Shown: in pieces, positions 1 to 7,395 of the stretch | How the letters are laid out: each line of letters begins with the position of its first letter | Numbering within the stretch: the first letter of the stretch is position 1 | Source: Paenibacillus ginsengihumi DSM 21568 | GTDB taxonomy: Bacteria; Bacillota; Bacilli; Paenibacillales; NBRC-103111 | DNA: 40,499 nucleotides | Direction: 5' to 3' | NCBI RefSeq assembly: GCF_000380965.1 | Contig: NZ_KB905593.1 | Coordinates: 1 to 40,499, forward strand | Position numbers and translations under genes: made by a program | The notes under the pieces: generated by a model | The model's input: the letters and a program-made list of their open reading frames with translations, nothing else | The model's database searches: none | What the model was told of the DNA's origin: nothing

Positions 1-257
1 GCTAATGCGCCGCAGGCCCATCCGTAAGCCGCAGATTGCTCCGCGTTTCTTGGCTCCCCCATGCGAAGAAGCCACCTATCCGGTATTAGCTACCGTTTCC
101 GGTAGTTATCCCGGTCTTCCGGGCAGGTTGCCTACGTGTTACTCACCCGTCCGCCGCTCCGGATAATTCCCCGAAGGAAACCATCCAGCGCTCGACTTGC
201 ATGTATTAGGCACGCCGCCAGCGTTCGTCCTGAGCCAGGATCAAACTCTCCAATAAA
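1..257 (-). rRNA. 16S ribosomal RNA, 5' part (runs off the left edge)
   Basis: Read on the minus strand, the segment near 230-250 holds the universal 16S 5' motif AGAGTTTGATCCTGGCTCAG. It is followed by GACGAACGCTGGCGGC and, further left, the GTGAGTAACACGTAGGCAACC stretch typical of Paenibacillaceae. The gene begins near 257 and continues leftward beyond position 1, so only about the first 250 nt are present. The exact mature 5' end is an estimate. Short open frames here are shadows of the rRNA. Confidence 0.97.
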
Positions 258-409
258 TTTTGCCCCAAAAAGTGACCCGATAGCTCCGAAGCTTATTCCG
301 ATTCCTTTTCGGGGACCCCGATCAAAATCGAGGATTGGATGCTGATTCAGCTCATTGCTTTGACTTGCTTCAAGTCGCACAAACACTTGCTCGTTGTTCA
401 GTTTTCAAA

Positions 410-431
410 GGACAAGTTATCTTGCTTGTCC
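410..431 (-). other. Hairpin in the rRNA leader
   Basis: A perfect 7-bp inverted repeat GGACAAG / CTTGTCC with an 8-nt loop lies between the promoters and the 16S gene. On the minus strand it is followed by TTTGAAAACTGAACAACG (about 391-409), a sequence commonly seen in Bacillales rRNA leaders and spacers. A part in rRNA processing or antitermination is inferred from position only. Confidence 0.45.
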
Positions 432-456
432 GAGCCGCTCTCACGGCCGGAGCTCT

Positions 457-485
457 AACTTAGCACAATTGTCGCTCGCAATCAA
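457..485 (-). promoter_or_regulatory. rRNA operon promoter P2 (gene-proximal)
   Basis: On the minus strand: -35 TTGATT (480-485), a 17-nt spacer, then -10 TAAGTT (457-462) preceded by TGC, an extended -10 element. It lies about 200 nt upstream of the 16S 5' end. The spacing and the pairing with a second upstream promoter fit the tandem promoters usual for rRNA operons. Confidence 0.6.
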
Positions 486-565
486 GCCGATCAGGATCGC
501 TCCAACAACCGAAGGCAGGCTCTCTTGAGCCCTGACGTTTCTCCCGCCTCTCCGGCAGGAACCCT

Positions 566-594
566 ACTATAGCACATCTCTCGTTCGTTTGCAA
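566..594 (-). promoter_or_regulatory. rRNA operon promoter P1 (distal)
   Basis: On the minus strand: -35 TTGCAA (589-594), 17-nt spacer, -10 TATAGT (566-571) with a TGC extended -10. It is 109 bp upstream of P2, in the same orientation and with identical spacing, so the two look like a tandem pair driving the rRNA operon. Confidence 0.65.
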
Positions 595-599
595 GAGGC

Positions 600-1148
600 T
601 CGTCCATCCAAAAATAAGGATTCCCCTTAAACTCAGACGTTATAACCTGTTGTGCCGAACTTGGTGTCTATCAAATTGTATCGCCATCTGAAAGAGACAG
701 CTCGACTAATATATCACGGTTTCGCATGGAATGCAACCCTTCTGCAAAATCTTGATGGTGCTGTGAGCATGTCGCAGTGTAACTGTTCTGAGATGCTTGG
801 GCGGCTCTATCTCTCACGACTGGCTCCGGCCTGTCCGCGAATAAACCTTCCCCCGTTACCGCATGATAAAAGAGCGCCTTAGACATTTCAGCGAAAACCT
901 CAGGGTTCATTCTCCTTCACCAGAATGAACGCCAGGAAGCGAACCTGACGTTCAGCCGATGCGAATTCCGTCCTCCACCCAAATATTCGTAGCCGACTTA
1001 TACTTTTCGATCCTGCAGTGGGTTTTTTTCTGATGCGGCCAGCACTTTATACACCATTAATAGATATATCCTATTAAATTTATTACTTTTATATATTTCA
1101 ATAATGAATGCACTAATTTTACAATGAGCGACAAAGGAGGAGGACAGT
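600..1148. other. Intergenic stretch between the rRNA operon and the methyltransferase
   Basis: No convincing gene. It holds a perfect 9-bp inverted repeat GTTCATTCT / AGAATGAAC (905-913 and 922-930, 8-nt loop). The last 150 bp before 1149 are AT-rich and probably contain the methyltransferase promoter, but no clean -35/-10 pair stands out. A 79-codon minus-strand frame (671-910) has its AAGGAG only one base from the ATG and no recognisable family, so I do not call it. Confidence 0.5.
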
Positions 1149-1832
1149 ATGGACGTATCGGCAAAAAAGCTTTTTGACGCCAATGCAAGTCAGTACGACC
1201 GGGAAAGAAAACATTTGATTCCTTGCTTCGACGATTTTTACGGGATAGCGCTGTCCCTGGTGCAGAGCGAAAAATCCCGCCCCTGCATTCTTGATTTGGG
1301 AGCCGGCACCGGATTATTTTCCAGCCTGGTGCTTCACAAGTATCCCGAGGCGCAGCTGACGCTCATCGATTTCAGCGAAGCGATGCTGGAGAAAGCGCAG
1401 CAACGGTTCCGAGGGATGAACAATGTCAGCTACATTATCGCGGACTACTCCGATTACTCGTTTGAGTCAACGTACGATATCGTCATTTCGTCCCTGTCGA
1501 TTCATCATTTGACCCATGAGGCCAAGCAGCGCTTATTCGTCAAAATATATCGGCTGCTGCGAGCCGGAGGCCTGTTCGTCAACGCGGACCAAGTGGCGGG
1601 AAATCACCCGCAGAACGACCAATATTACCGACAGCGCTGGCTGGAAGCCATTCATCGCAGCGGCCTCCCCCAAGAAGCGATCAAAGCGTCTGTGGAAAGA
1701 AGAAAACTGAATATTAACGCGCGTGTGGGTGATCAGATCCGCTGGATGGAGCAGGCAGGCTTTCAGGAAGCCGACTGCATGTACAAATATTTCGATTTCG
1801 CCGTGTTCTTCGGAAGGAAACAAGAGGAGTAG
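1149..1832 (+). CDS. Class I SAM-dependent methyltransferase
   Basis: A 227-residue protein with a Rossmann-type SAM-binding fold. Motif I is ILDLGAGTGLFSS near residues 48-60. An acidic residue ends the second strand (LTLIDFSEAMLEKA), and a post-motif region DIVISSLSIHHL follows, as in UbiE/Methyltransf_25-type enzymes. The ATG follows AAAGGAGGAGGACAGT, a near-perfect ribosome binding site. No transmembrane segment is seen. The substrate cannot be told from sequence; small-molecule methylation is the usual role of the family. The gene stands alone, 43 bp from a convergent pentapeptide-repeat gene. Confidence 0.88.
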   Translation: MDVSAKKLFDANASQYDRERKHLIPCFDDFYGIALSLVQSEKSRPCILDLGAGTGLFSSLVLHKYPEAQLTLIDFSEAMLEKAQQRFRGMNNVSYIIADYSDYSFESTYDIVISSLSIHHLTHEAKQRLFVKIYRLLRAGGLFVNADQVAGNHPQNDQYYRQRWLEAIHRSGLPQEAIKASVERRKLNINARVGDQIRWMEQAGFQEADCMYKYFDFAVFFGRKQEE

Positions 1833-1855
1833 AGAAGACGCAAAAATGGTGCTGC

Positions 1856-1873
1856 CGGGCGGTTTCCCGCCCG
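1856..1873 (-). terminator. Hairpin just after the pentapeptide-repeat gene
   Basis: A 7-bp GC-rich stem CGGGCGG / CCGCCCG with a 4-nt loop lies two bases past the minus-strand stop at 1875. Reading minus, the T-rich part (CCATTTTTGCG) begins only about 8 nt after the stem, so as a terminator it is weak. It may serve both convergent genes. Confidence 0.4.
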
Positions 1874-1874
1874 T

Positions 1875-2747
1875 TTATCCGGGACGGCTTGTCCAATGCG
1901 CCGGGCGGGTCAGCGATTGCGGAAGCCGCGTCGCCGCATCCCCCTTGGCCGAATTGACCTGGGATTGCGTGAGGAAAATCGCGCCGGTAAGATCGGCTCC
2001 GCTCAAATCGGTATCCCGCAAGTCCGCACCGATCAGATCGGCTGCCCGCAGATCGGCCCCTCTTAAGTCGGCGGCTATCAAATACGCCCCCCGCAGGTTG
2101 GCCCCTCTGAGATCGGCTCCTTTCAGCTTGGCGCCAATCAGATCTGCGCCGCGGCTGCAGGCTTTTCGGCGGCCGCCAGATCCTTTCAGCGCGCGAACGG
2201 CTTGCTCCCGCGTCAGCTCGCTGGCTTGCAGCAGCAGCTTGTTCACCTCGGCCCGGTGGGCGGCGATGTTCAGCTTCAGAAGGGCGTCCGGTTCAAGACC
2301 GGTAAGCCGTTCGGTTTCGTCAAGCATGGCGTGCAGCTCCTTGCGAATCGGCCGGGCCGGCTCCAGCGTCAGCGACTCGTGCAAATACCAAAGCAGCTCA
2401 TGCAGCTGCCGCATGATCGGAAATACGTCAAACATTTGCTGCGCAGATGCGGGGTTCCGTCTCCAGTCGCGCCCGCCGTAGGTCGTTTGGGACACCTTCT
2501 GCCCCGCGCCGAAGCAGTCATACACGGTGCAGCCGCGAAACCCCTGCTGCCTCAGGCTGTCGTGAATCCCGCAGCGAAAGTCGAGCCGCAGGTTGGCGCA
2601 GGGCTTGCCCGCTTCTTTATCGACGGCGAAATCGGCCGTCGCCGCGAAAGGCAGCGCGACACAGCACAAGCCGAAGCAGCGCTCGCAGTCAGCCTGCAGC
2701 GCCGGACGGCCGAAGGCGGGGGAGCCCCCTGCATCATTGGTTAGCAT
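1875..2747 (-). CDS. Pentapeptide-repeat protein with Cys-rich N-terminal domain
   Basis: A 290-residue protein. Residues about 20-28 carry CERCFGLCC, a CxxCxxxCC cluster like that of YkgJ-type zinc/iron-chelating proteins, and more cysteines follow ([19 protein letters not shown]). A helical middle follows. From about residue 195 to 265 there is a run of A(D/N)LxG pentapeptides ([20 protein letters not shown] and so on), which fold into a right-handed quadrilateral beta-helix. The ATG follows GAGGTGATAAACC. Some repeat proteins of this kind mimic DNA and protect gyrase, but nothing here shows that. The pairing with a metal-binding-like head is known in a few Bacillota and actinobacterial proteins of unknown role. 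Confidence 0.85.
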   Translation of the reverse strand: MLTNDAGGSPAFGRPALQADCERCFGLCCVALPFAATADFAVDKEAGKPCANLRLDFRCGIHDSLRQQGFRGCTVYDCFGAGQKVSQTTYGGRDWRRNPASAQQMFDVFPIMRQLHELLWYLHESLTLEPARPIRKELHAMLDETERLTGLEPDALLKLNIAAHRAEVNKLLLQASELTREQAVRALKGSGGRRKACSRGADLIGAKLKGADLRGANLRGAYLIAADLRGADLRAADLIGADLRDTDLSGADLTGAIFLTQSQVNSAKGDAATRLPQSLTRPAHWTSRPG

Positions 2748-2921
2748 GGTTTATCACCTCATCTCCGTTCCGCTTTCGCCGCGGTGTTCCCCTGTCGTTC
2801 TATCGAAAAGGCAAGTCGTGCAATACCAGGTTCTTTTATCCCGAGAATAATGAATCCTATCACTTATTATTGCAGTTAATTTTCATGCTGTAAATGGAAG
2901 CCATTATGACGATGAAAGCGC

Positions 2922-2947
2922 AAAAAGGCGGGGCATCCGCCCTCGCC
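2922..2947 (-). terminator. Rho-independent terminator after the HAD pseudogene
   Basis: Minus-strand hairpin GGCGAGGGC-GGAT-GCCCCGCC (one mismatch) directly followed by TTTTTGCG. It lies 17 bp past the inferred HAD stop at 2964. The 215 bp between 2748 and 2963 hold no gene. Confidence 0.7.
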
Positions 2948-2963
2948 TCAGCTAAACCGTTAT

Positions 2964-3796
2964 TTACCAGGTTGTCGCTTGTCCAATCATGCGCTTCTCC
3001 TCCAGCGCCCAAACCTTGATTGCCTCAGCCACGCCTTCCCCGTAAGAGGCGCGGCATATGTAATCGGTCGCCTGCTTCAACGATTCCGCACTGTTGGCTA
3101 CGGCAGCGCCAATTCCGGCCTCCTGCAGCATCGACAGATCGTTCTATCTGATTGCCGATCGCCATCGTTTCGTGCCACTTCACGCCAAGCATGCCGGCCA
3201 CCTTCCGGAGCGCTGCGCCCTTGCCGGCCCGAATGGAGACGAGCTCCAAATAATCGCTCTCGGACTGCACAGCCGCGACCGCCCGCCCGAGCCGGGAGCA
3301 CCAGCGCTCCCAGACGCCGAGCGACGTCCGGACGTCTCCTAGCAAAATGACCTTCTCCAGCGTTCCTTGCGCCCAGACGTCCTCTTCCAGCGCAACGACT
3401 CGGCAAGCAATCTCTTCCTTATGCTCGAACTGGTCGATGGCCGCCGTTCGGCGAAATACCTCGATCGAATCGCCGCGAAATTGCAGCACGTTCAGCCCCG
3501 CTTCGGCCGCGTCCCGCAGCAATCCGGCCAAACCGCATGCGTCAATGCCGTGGAATTCGGCCGGTTTGCCCTTCACCGCGATGACCGCCGTTGCACGGAA
3601 TGACCGGCAGCTCGATGCCAAGCCGCTCAATCGTCCTGCGCGCCGTAAGGAGCGGCCGTCCCGTAGCGATGGTGAAATAGCCCCCTCGGAGCTGAAAGCG
3701 GTGAATGACGCCAAGCACGGCTTCCCGAAGCTGATGGTCAGGCGACAGCAGCAGCGTGCCGTCCAGATCGCTTACAATGAGTTTGATTCCGCTCAT
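2964..3796 (-). pseudogene. Cof-type HAD hydrolase, disrupted by two frameshifts
   Basis: Read on the minus strand, the frame starts MSGIKLIVSDLDGTLLL with the HAD motif I (DLDGT) and continues to VIPCNGG near 3590. Homology then jumps frame to VIAVKGKPAEFHGIDACG and runs to MAIGNQI near 3145. There an extra base before AACGAT moves it again to NDLSMLQEAGIGAAVANS, the expected motif IV region, and on to the stop TAA at 2964-2966. Restoring both gives a normal Cof/YwpJ-like phosphatase of roughly 275 residues acting on small phosphorylated metabolites. The ribosome binding site GGGAGAAGG is intact. Either the gene is a recent pseudogene or the assembly holds two indel errors; no other long gene in the window shows such breaks. 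Confidence 0.85.
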
Positions 3797-4031
3797 GACA
3801 GCCTTCTCCCGTTATTCTGCTGCCTGCCATGCACTGGCGCGGCTGCTGTAATGATGCGAAAATGCGCTGTTCATTACCTCAATGAACATCACCTCGCAGA
3901 AGCAAACAAAAAAGACGTAAAAAAACGACCAAAAGCAACTGCTTCCCATCCATAAAATCGCTTGGCAAACAGTATGCGCTTTGGGGTTTTCTCTACGTCT
4001 CCACCCGTCGCATGAGGTTATGAATTTGTTA

Positions 4032-4583
4032 TTACCAGAACTGTTTATCGCCGATCGATACGTAATCCGCGCCGCTTGCCAGCGCTGTGCGGATTTCTTC
4101 CTCGGTCCGGATCAACCCGCCTACGATCAATGGCTGTCCGATGCGCTGCTTCAAATCCCGGATGACGCGGGGCATCAGACCCGGCATCAGCTCCACTTCG
4201 TCCGGTCTAGCCTGGCCGATCATCTTCACCGCCGTTTCCACTGCCGCCGTATCGATGGCGAATATGCGCTGAATCGAACGGATACCGGCTTGACGCGCCG
4301 CCGCAATGGCGCCGCTTTTCGTGGATACGATGCCTTGAATATGGAACGTTCGCGCCAAATAAAGAACAGAAGAACTGTCCCGGCCAATCCCGTCGACCAT
4401 CTCCAGATGTATATAGACCTGTTTGCCCGTCTCCTGAAACTGGCGAACGATGTCAGCGAGGCTCAGAATATTCCCGGTCATCAAATTCACGCGCTCGACC
4501 TTGCTTTTCAGCGCCGCTTCGATTTGCTCAGGCCTAGTGACGGAAGCGATGAGCGGCAATGCGCGTTGTGCCGAATCAGCCAT
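4032..4583 (-). CDS. glpP: Glycerol-3-phosphate-responsive antiterminator GlpP
   Basis: A 183-residue protein of the GlpP family (TIM-barrel-like RNA-binding antiterminator). Characteristic segments are LPLIASVTRPEQIEAAL, VNLMTGNILSLADIV, YIHLEMVDGIGRD, GIVSTKSGAIAAARQAG, VELMPGLMPRVI and PLIVGGLIRTEEEI. In Bacillus, GlpP with glycerol-3-phosphate binds glp mRNA leaders and prevents termination, switching on glycerol uptake and catabolism. No glp target operon lies in the window. The ATG follows AGGAGGGGCATCC. The length matches the family, and the protein is expected to be cytoplasmic. The 235 bp to the next gene hold T-rich tracts on the minus strand (about 3909-3930) but no clear hairpin. 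Confidence 0.93.
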   Translation of the reverse strand: MADSAQRALPLIASVTRPEQIEAALKSKVERVNLMTGNILSLADIVRQFQETGKQVYIHLEMVDGIGRDSSSVLYLARTFHIQGIVSTKSGAIAAARQAGIRSIQRIFAIDTAAVETAVKMIGQARPDEVELMPGLMPRVIRDLKQRIGQPLIVGGLIRTEEEIRTALASGADYVSIGDKQFW

Positions 4584-4765
4584 GGATGCCCCTCCTTCTC
4601 CTGTTATCCTAGCGCCTGACTGTTAACTTCAAATTAAGAGATTGTAAAGGCTATGTAAGTTTTGCACTTGGCTCTTTCGGGTTTCCTATTTATCAATTAA
4701 TTGTTTGGAAAATATAACCTATGCTCGCATTGTAGCAGACAGTATTCAATCAGGAGCAGAGCCAT

Positions 4766-4948
4766 ATGAATAAAATTCTTATTAGCGGAATTGTATCTAG
4801 CGGCAAGACCACCCTCGCCAAGCGGTTGTCTGAAGCGGTATCTTATGATGTGGATTGCATTCACGATCTTTTGGATATCAAGAGTTCGGGACTGGGTTCG
4901 GGAAGGCAGATTCTAGTAGGAGAATCCAGAAATAACGTGTATAGATGA
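4766..4948 (+). pseudogene. Truncated P-loop kinase/ATPase (FlaR/AAA_18-like)
   Basis: The 60-codon frame starts MNKILISGIVSSGKTTLAKR with a Walker A motif GIVSSGKTT at residues 8-16, and continues with a short DVDCIHD segment like that of small nucleoside-kinase/FlaR-type proteins of about 170-180 residues. After about residue 38 the similarity ends, and the frame closes at residue 60 with no continuation in any frame that I recognise. The start is preceded by AGGAGCAGAGCCAT, so it may still be translated. Most likely a gene remnant. Confidence 0.6.
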
Positions 4949-5178
4949 TGCAACCGTAAAACGGACGGACGCCGGAGCCGTTGTTTTGGCGAAAATCAAC
5001 CTTTTTGACATGTGACGGACTTTGCACCATGAACCCGGGGTTGGAATGTGACAGGCATTCAGCTCACATTAACCTGCTCTACTAGCAACGGAACTTGCGA
5101 AGCGTATGCCAACTGGTCGGCTTCGTTTGATGAAAATCGGGTTACGCCTTTCCCTTGACGGCCCTGCAATAACGAAAT

Positions 5179-5200
5179 GGACCTGTCAAAGGACAGGTCC
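5179..5200 (-). terminator. Terminator-like hairpin after the DUF4272 gene
   Basis: Perfect 9-bp stem GGACCTGTC / GACAGGTCC with a 4-nt loop, 15 bp past the minus-strand stop at 5215. The following minus-strand tail is ATTTCGTTATT, only moderately T-rich. The 230 bp between 4949 and 5178 hold no gene. Confidence 0.55.
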
Positions 5201-5214
5201 AAAAGCATTCCCAT

Positions 5215-6399
5215 TCAAGTATCCATACGGATGTCGTCCCACGCTTCATCCCGGTAGCCGATCATCCAGAACAGCGCTCTGCGCCGCTCCATCACGACGC
5301 TTTCGTTCAGGCCGGCCGCAGGCTCTCTTCCCTGAATCCGGTCGTTGACGCAGGCCCAGTGCAGACGGTAGATTTTGTCGGCCTCATCCAAAATGCTCTC
5401 TGGTTGCCGCAACGTCGTTTGATCCAAAAACTTCGCAAAGCTGTCGCAGCTGGACACCGCTTGAATGGCGAACTCGCAGTCGCATGTATGGTCCGGAAAA
5501 TCAAGCGAATCCAGCAGCCCGAGCGCCCAGAGGAGCGCCCAATACGCTTCGTACTGCCAGGCAATGTTAATGGCCGCCTGGCGGGAAGGCTCTTCTTGCG
5601 CCAGCAAATCCCGCTCATCGCCGGTCAATTCATCCGCGACTCCGAATTTGTCCAGCAGGTCGGCCACAAAAGCTTTCGAGGCCGGCAAATCTCCTTCCTG
5701 GGCGACGTCGCACGCATACTGGATGACGATCAGCAGGGCGACTGCCCGGCGGGCGATCTCTTCCCTTGACCTAACCTTCAGCTCGCTTAACGGAGGCAAC
5801 TCGGGCAAGCTTTCGAGATACGGAACCTGCTTCTCCTTAAGATAGGCGAGGCTTGTTTCTTTGCGCTGCCAGCCCTCCGGAGTGGTACGATCCTCCCCCC
5901 GGATCTTTCGCGTGCAGGCTCGCGGGCTGAAATCCGCAGCGTCGGACGTTCCGTCGGGATAGACGATGACCCGCCCGTCCCGGTCCAGCAGCGTACCGTC
6001 CTGGATAAAGCCGATGCCGTCTATCTTTCCGGCCAGTTCCACAAAACGGTTCCAATCCTCTTGTCCGTAATCCTTCTCCGTTTCGATCGCCAGCATCGTA
6101 TTCAGCACGGAAATTTGGATCAACACGCGGCGCTGCAAATCGTCATCCTCGAAAGGGATGCGCTGATAAAAACCCATCATCCCCGGAATATTGCTTGCAA
6201 AATAATCCGGATCGGAATCCTCCGAGACCACGCGAATCGTGATTTTGTTATTTTTGAACCAGCCCTTCGGCTGAACTGTGAACAACGTTTCGTCGGGGCC
6301 CGAGGCAGCTACTTTATAACCTTCCCGGAACACCTCGCGGACCAACCCTCCGATATCCCGGGTATCGTTGCGCGATGCGAATATCGTAAAATAAGGCAA
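5215..6399 (-). CDS. DUF4272 domain-containing protein
   Basis: A protein of about 394 residues. The N-terminal part (PYFTIFASRNDTRDIGGLV onward) resembles the alpha/beta head of DUF4272 proteins. The C-terminal part, from about residue 180, holds the helical DUF4272 region with ARRAVALLIVIQYAC, PSRQAAINIAWQYEAYWALLWALG and the CDCEFAI segment. The function is unknown; the family is common in Bacillota. Start choice: a perfect AAGGAGGA (6409-6416) sits inside the longer frame and places initiation at TTG 6399 or ATT 6402. The in-frame TTG at 6465 has no ribosome binding site, and its extra 22 residues look unstructured. The protein is soluble, with no signal peptide. Confidence 0.82.
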   Translation of the reverse strand: MPYFTIFASRNDTRDIGGLVREVFREGYKVAASGPDETLFTVQPKGWFKNNKITIRVVSEDSDPDYFASNIPGMMGFYQRIPFEDDDLQRRVLIQISVLNTMLAIETEKDYGQEDWNRFVELAGKIDGIGFIQDGTLLDRDGRVIVYPDGTSDAADFSPRACTRKIRGEDRTTPEGWQRKETSLAYLKEKQVPYLESLPELPPLSELKVRSREEIARRAVALLIVIQYACDVAQEGDLPASKAFVADLLDKFGVADELTGDERDLLAQEEPSRQAAINIAWQYEAYWALLWALGLLDSLDFPDHTCDCEFAIQAVSSCDSFAKFLDQTTLRQPESILDEADKIYRLHWACVNDRIQGREPAAGLNESVVMERRRALFWMIGYRDEAWDDIRMDT

Positions 6400-6683
6400 A
6401 ATGAATGCTCCTCCTTCAGAAGACGAACCATCTTGTTTAGCGTGTGAACGGTTTTTGCTCTCCAACAGCCGCTCGAAGCAGCGTTCTACGGAAAAGCCGG
6501 CGAGATGTCTTAAAAAAAGCAGAGCGGTGCCGCTGCCTGATAACTCCGTTGCTTAAGCCCGGCAAAGTCGGTTACCAGTTATTGCAACTGCACCGGGCAA
6601 TTATCGCAGAGCCTGTATCTCATGATCCGTCCCCCGCATCATTCGAGAGTCTACTACTATGCCGCCGATCCGGCTGGCATGCA

Positions 6684-6706
6684 AAATGGGGCGGCTAAAC
6701 CGCCCC
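6684..6706 (-). terminator. Rho-independent terminator after the YuiH-like gene
   Basis: Minus-strand hairpin GGGGCGG-TTTAG-CCGCCCC followed by ATTTTGC, 23 bp after the stop at 6729. The remaining 6400-6683 stretch upstream of the DUF4272 gene holds no gene that I can support. Confidence 0.75.
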
Positions 6707-6728
6707 GGCCAATTCGACGCTTCAAAAC

Positions 6729-7307
6729 TCAGTCGAAATCGTACCTCTGCTCGCGCCACGGATCGCCGTACATGTGATAGCCGTTGCGCTCCCAAAATCC
6801 CGGCTTGTCCTTCGCCATAAACTCGATGCCGCGCAGCCATTTGGCGCTTTTCCAGAAATACAGATGGGGAACGACCGCCCGGACGGGATAGCCGTGCTCC
6901 GGCGTGAGCAGTTCTCCGTTATGTTTAATGGCGAGAAACGTCGTCTCCCGCATGAAATCTTCCAGCGGCAGATTGGTCGTCCAGCCCTGCTCCGCATGAA
7001 GCATGACATATCGGGCTTCCGGCTTCAGCCTGACGCGCTCCAGCAGCGTGGACACCGCCACCCCTTCCCAGACGTTATCCAGCTTGGACCAGGTGGTAAC
7101 GCAATGAATATCGTTGCGGAATTCCCGCCGCGGCAAAGCCATGAACTCGCTGTAGCTTAAGGTCACCTCTTCTTCGACAAGGCCGAAGAGGCGCAAATCC
7201 CACTTGCTCATATCCCGGTAGTAAGGCACGTCGCCGTAATGGAGCACGGGAAAGCCCTGCGTTAACGTTTGTCCCGGCGGCACCCTATCCTTGGTCAATT
7301 CCGTCAT
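6729..7307 (-). CDS. Sulfite-oxidase-like molybdopterin oxidoreductase (YuiH-like)
   Basis: A 192-residue protein made of the oxidoreductase molybdopterin-binding domain alone. It contains RNDIHCVTTWSKLDNVWEGV, with Cys69 in the position of the cofactor-ligating cysteine. It also has YVMLHAEQGWTTNLPLEDF, then HGYPVRAVVPHLYFWKSAKW near residues 140-160, and ends GYHMYGDPWREQRY, all typical of the short bacterial YuiH group. The substrate is unknown. No haem domain and no Tat signal are seen, so a cytoplasmic enzyme is inferred. The ATG follows GAGGAGGTACATTC. The gene is 88 bp downstream of the histidine kinase on the same strand and could be co-transcribed with it. Confidence 0.9.
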   Translation of the reverse strand: MTELTKDRVPPGQTLTQGFPVLHYGDVPYYRDMSKWDLRLFGLVEEEVTLSYSEFMALPRREFRNDIHCVTTWSKLDNVWEGVAVSTLLERVRLKPEARYVMLHAEQGWTTNLPLEDFMRETTFLAIKHNGELLTPEHGYPVRAVVPHLYFWKSAKWLRGIEFMAKDKPGFWERNGYHMYGDPWREQRYDFD

Positions 7308-7395
7308 GAATGTACCTCCTCATTCAGGAACCGCTGCCGCGTGACGAGCATGATACGGTCGGCAGTCCCATTCCGTATGTTATGATTATACCCCA

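Noticed and set aside
132..386. Two overlapping short frames at the left edge
   Set aside because: They lie over the 16S rRNA 5' end and its leader.
671..910. 79-codon minus-strand frame with AAGGAG in front of its ATG
   Set aside because: The ribosome binding site is only one base from the start, no family is recognisable and composition looks non-coding. Possible gene remnant, but not supported.
1723..2481. Plus-strand frame with regular Ser/Ala/Pro repeats
   Set aside because: The periodicity is the antisense image of the pentapeptide repeats.
3905..3960. T-rich minus-strand tracts after glpP as a terminator
   Set aside because: T-runs are present, but the only inverted repeat (AAGCA/TGCTT) has a 2-nt loop and cannot form a normal stem.
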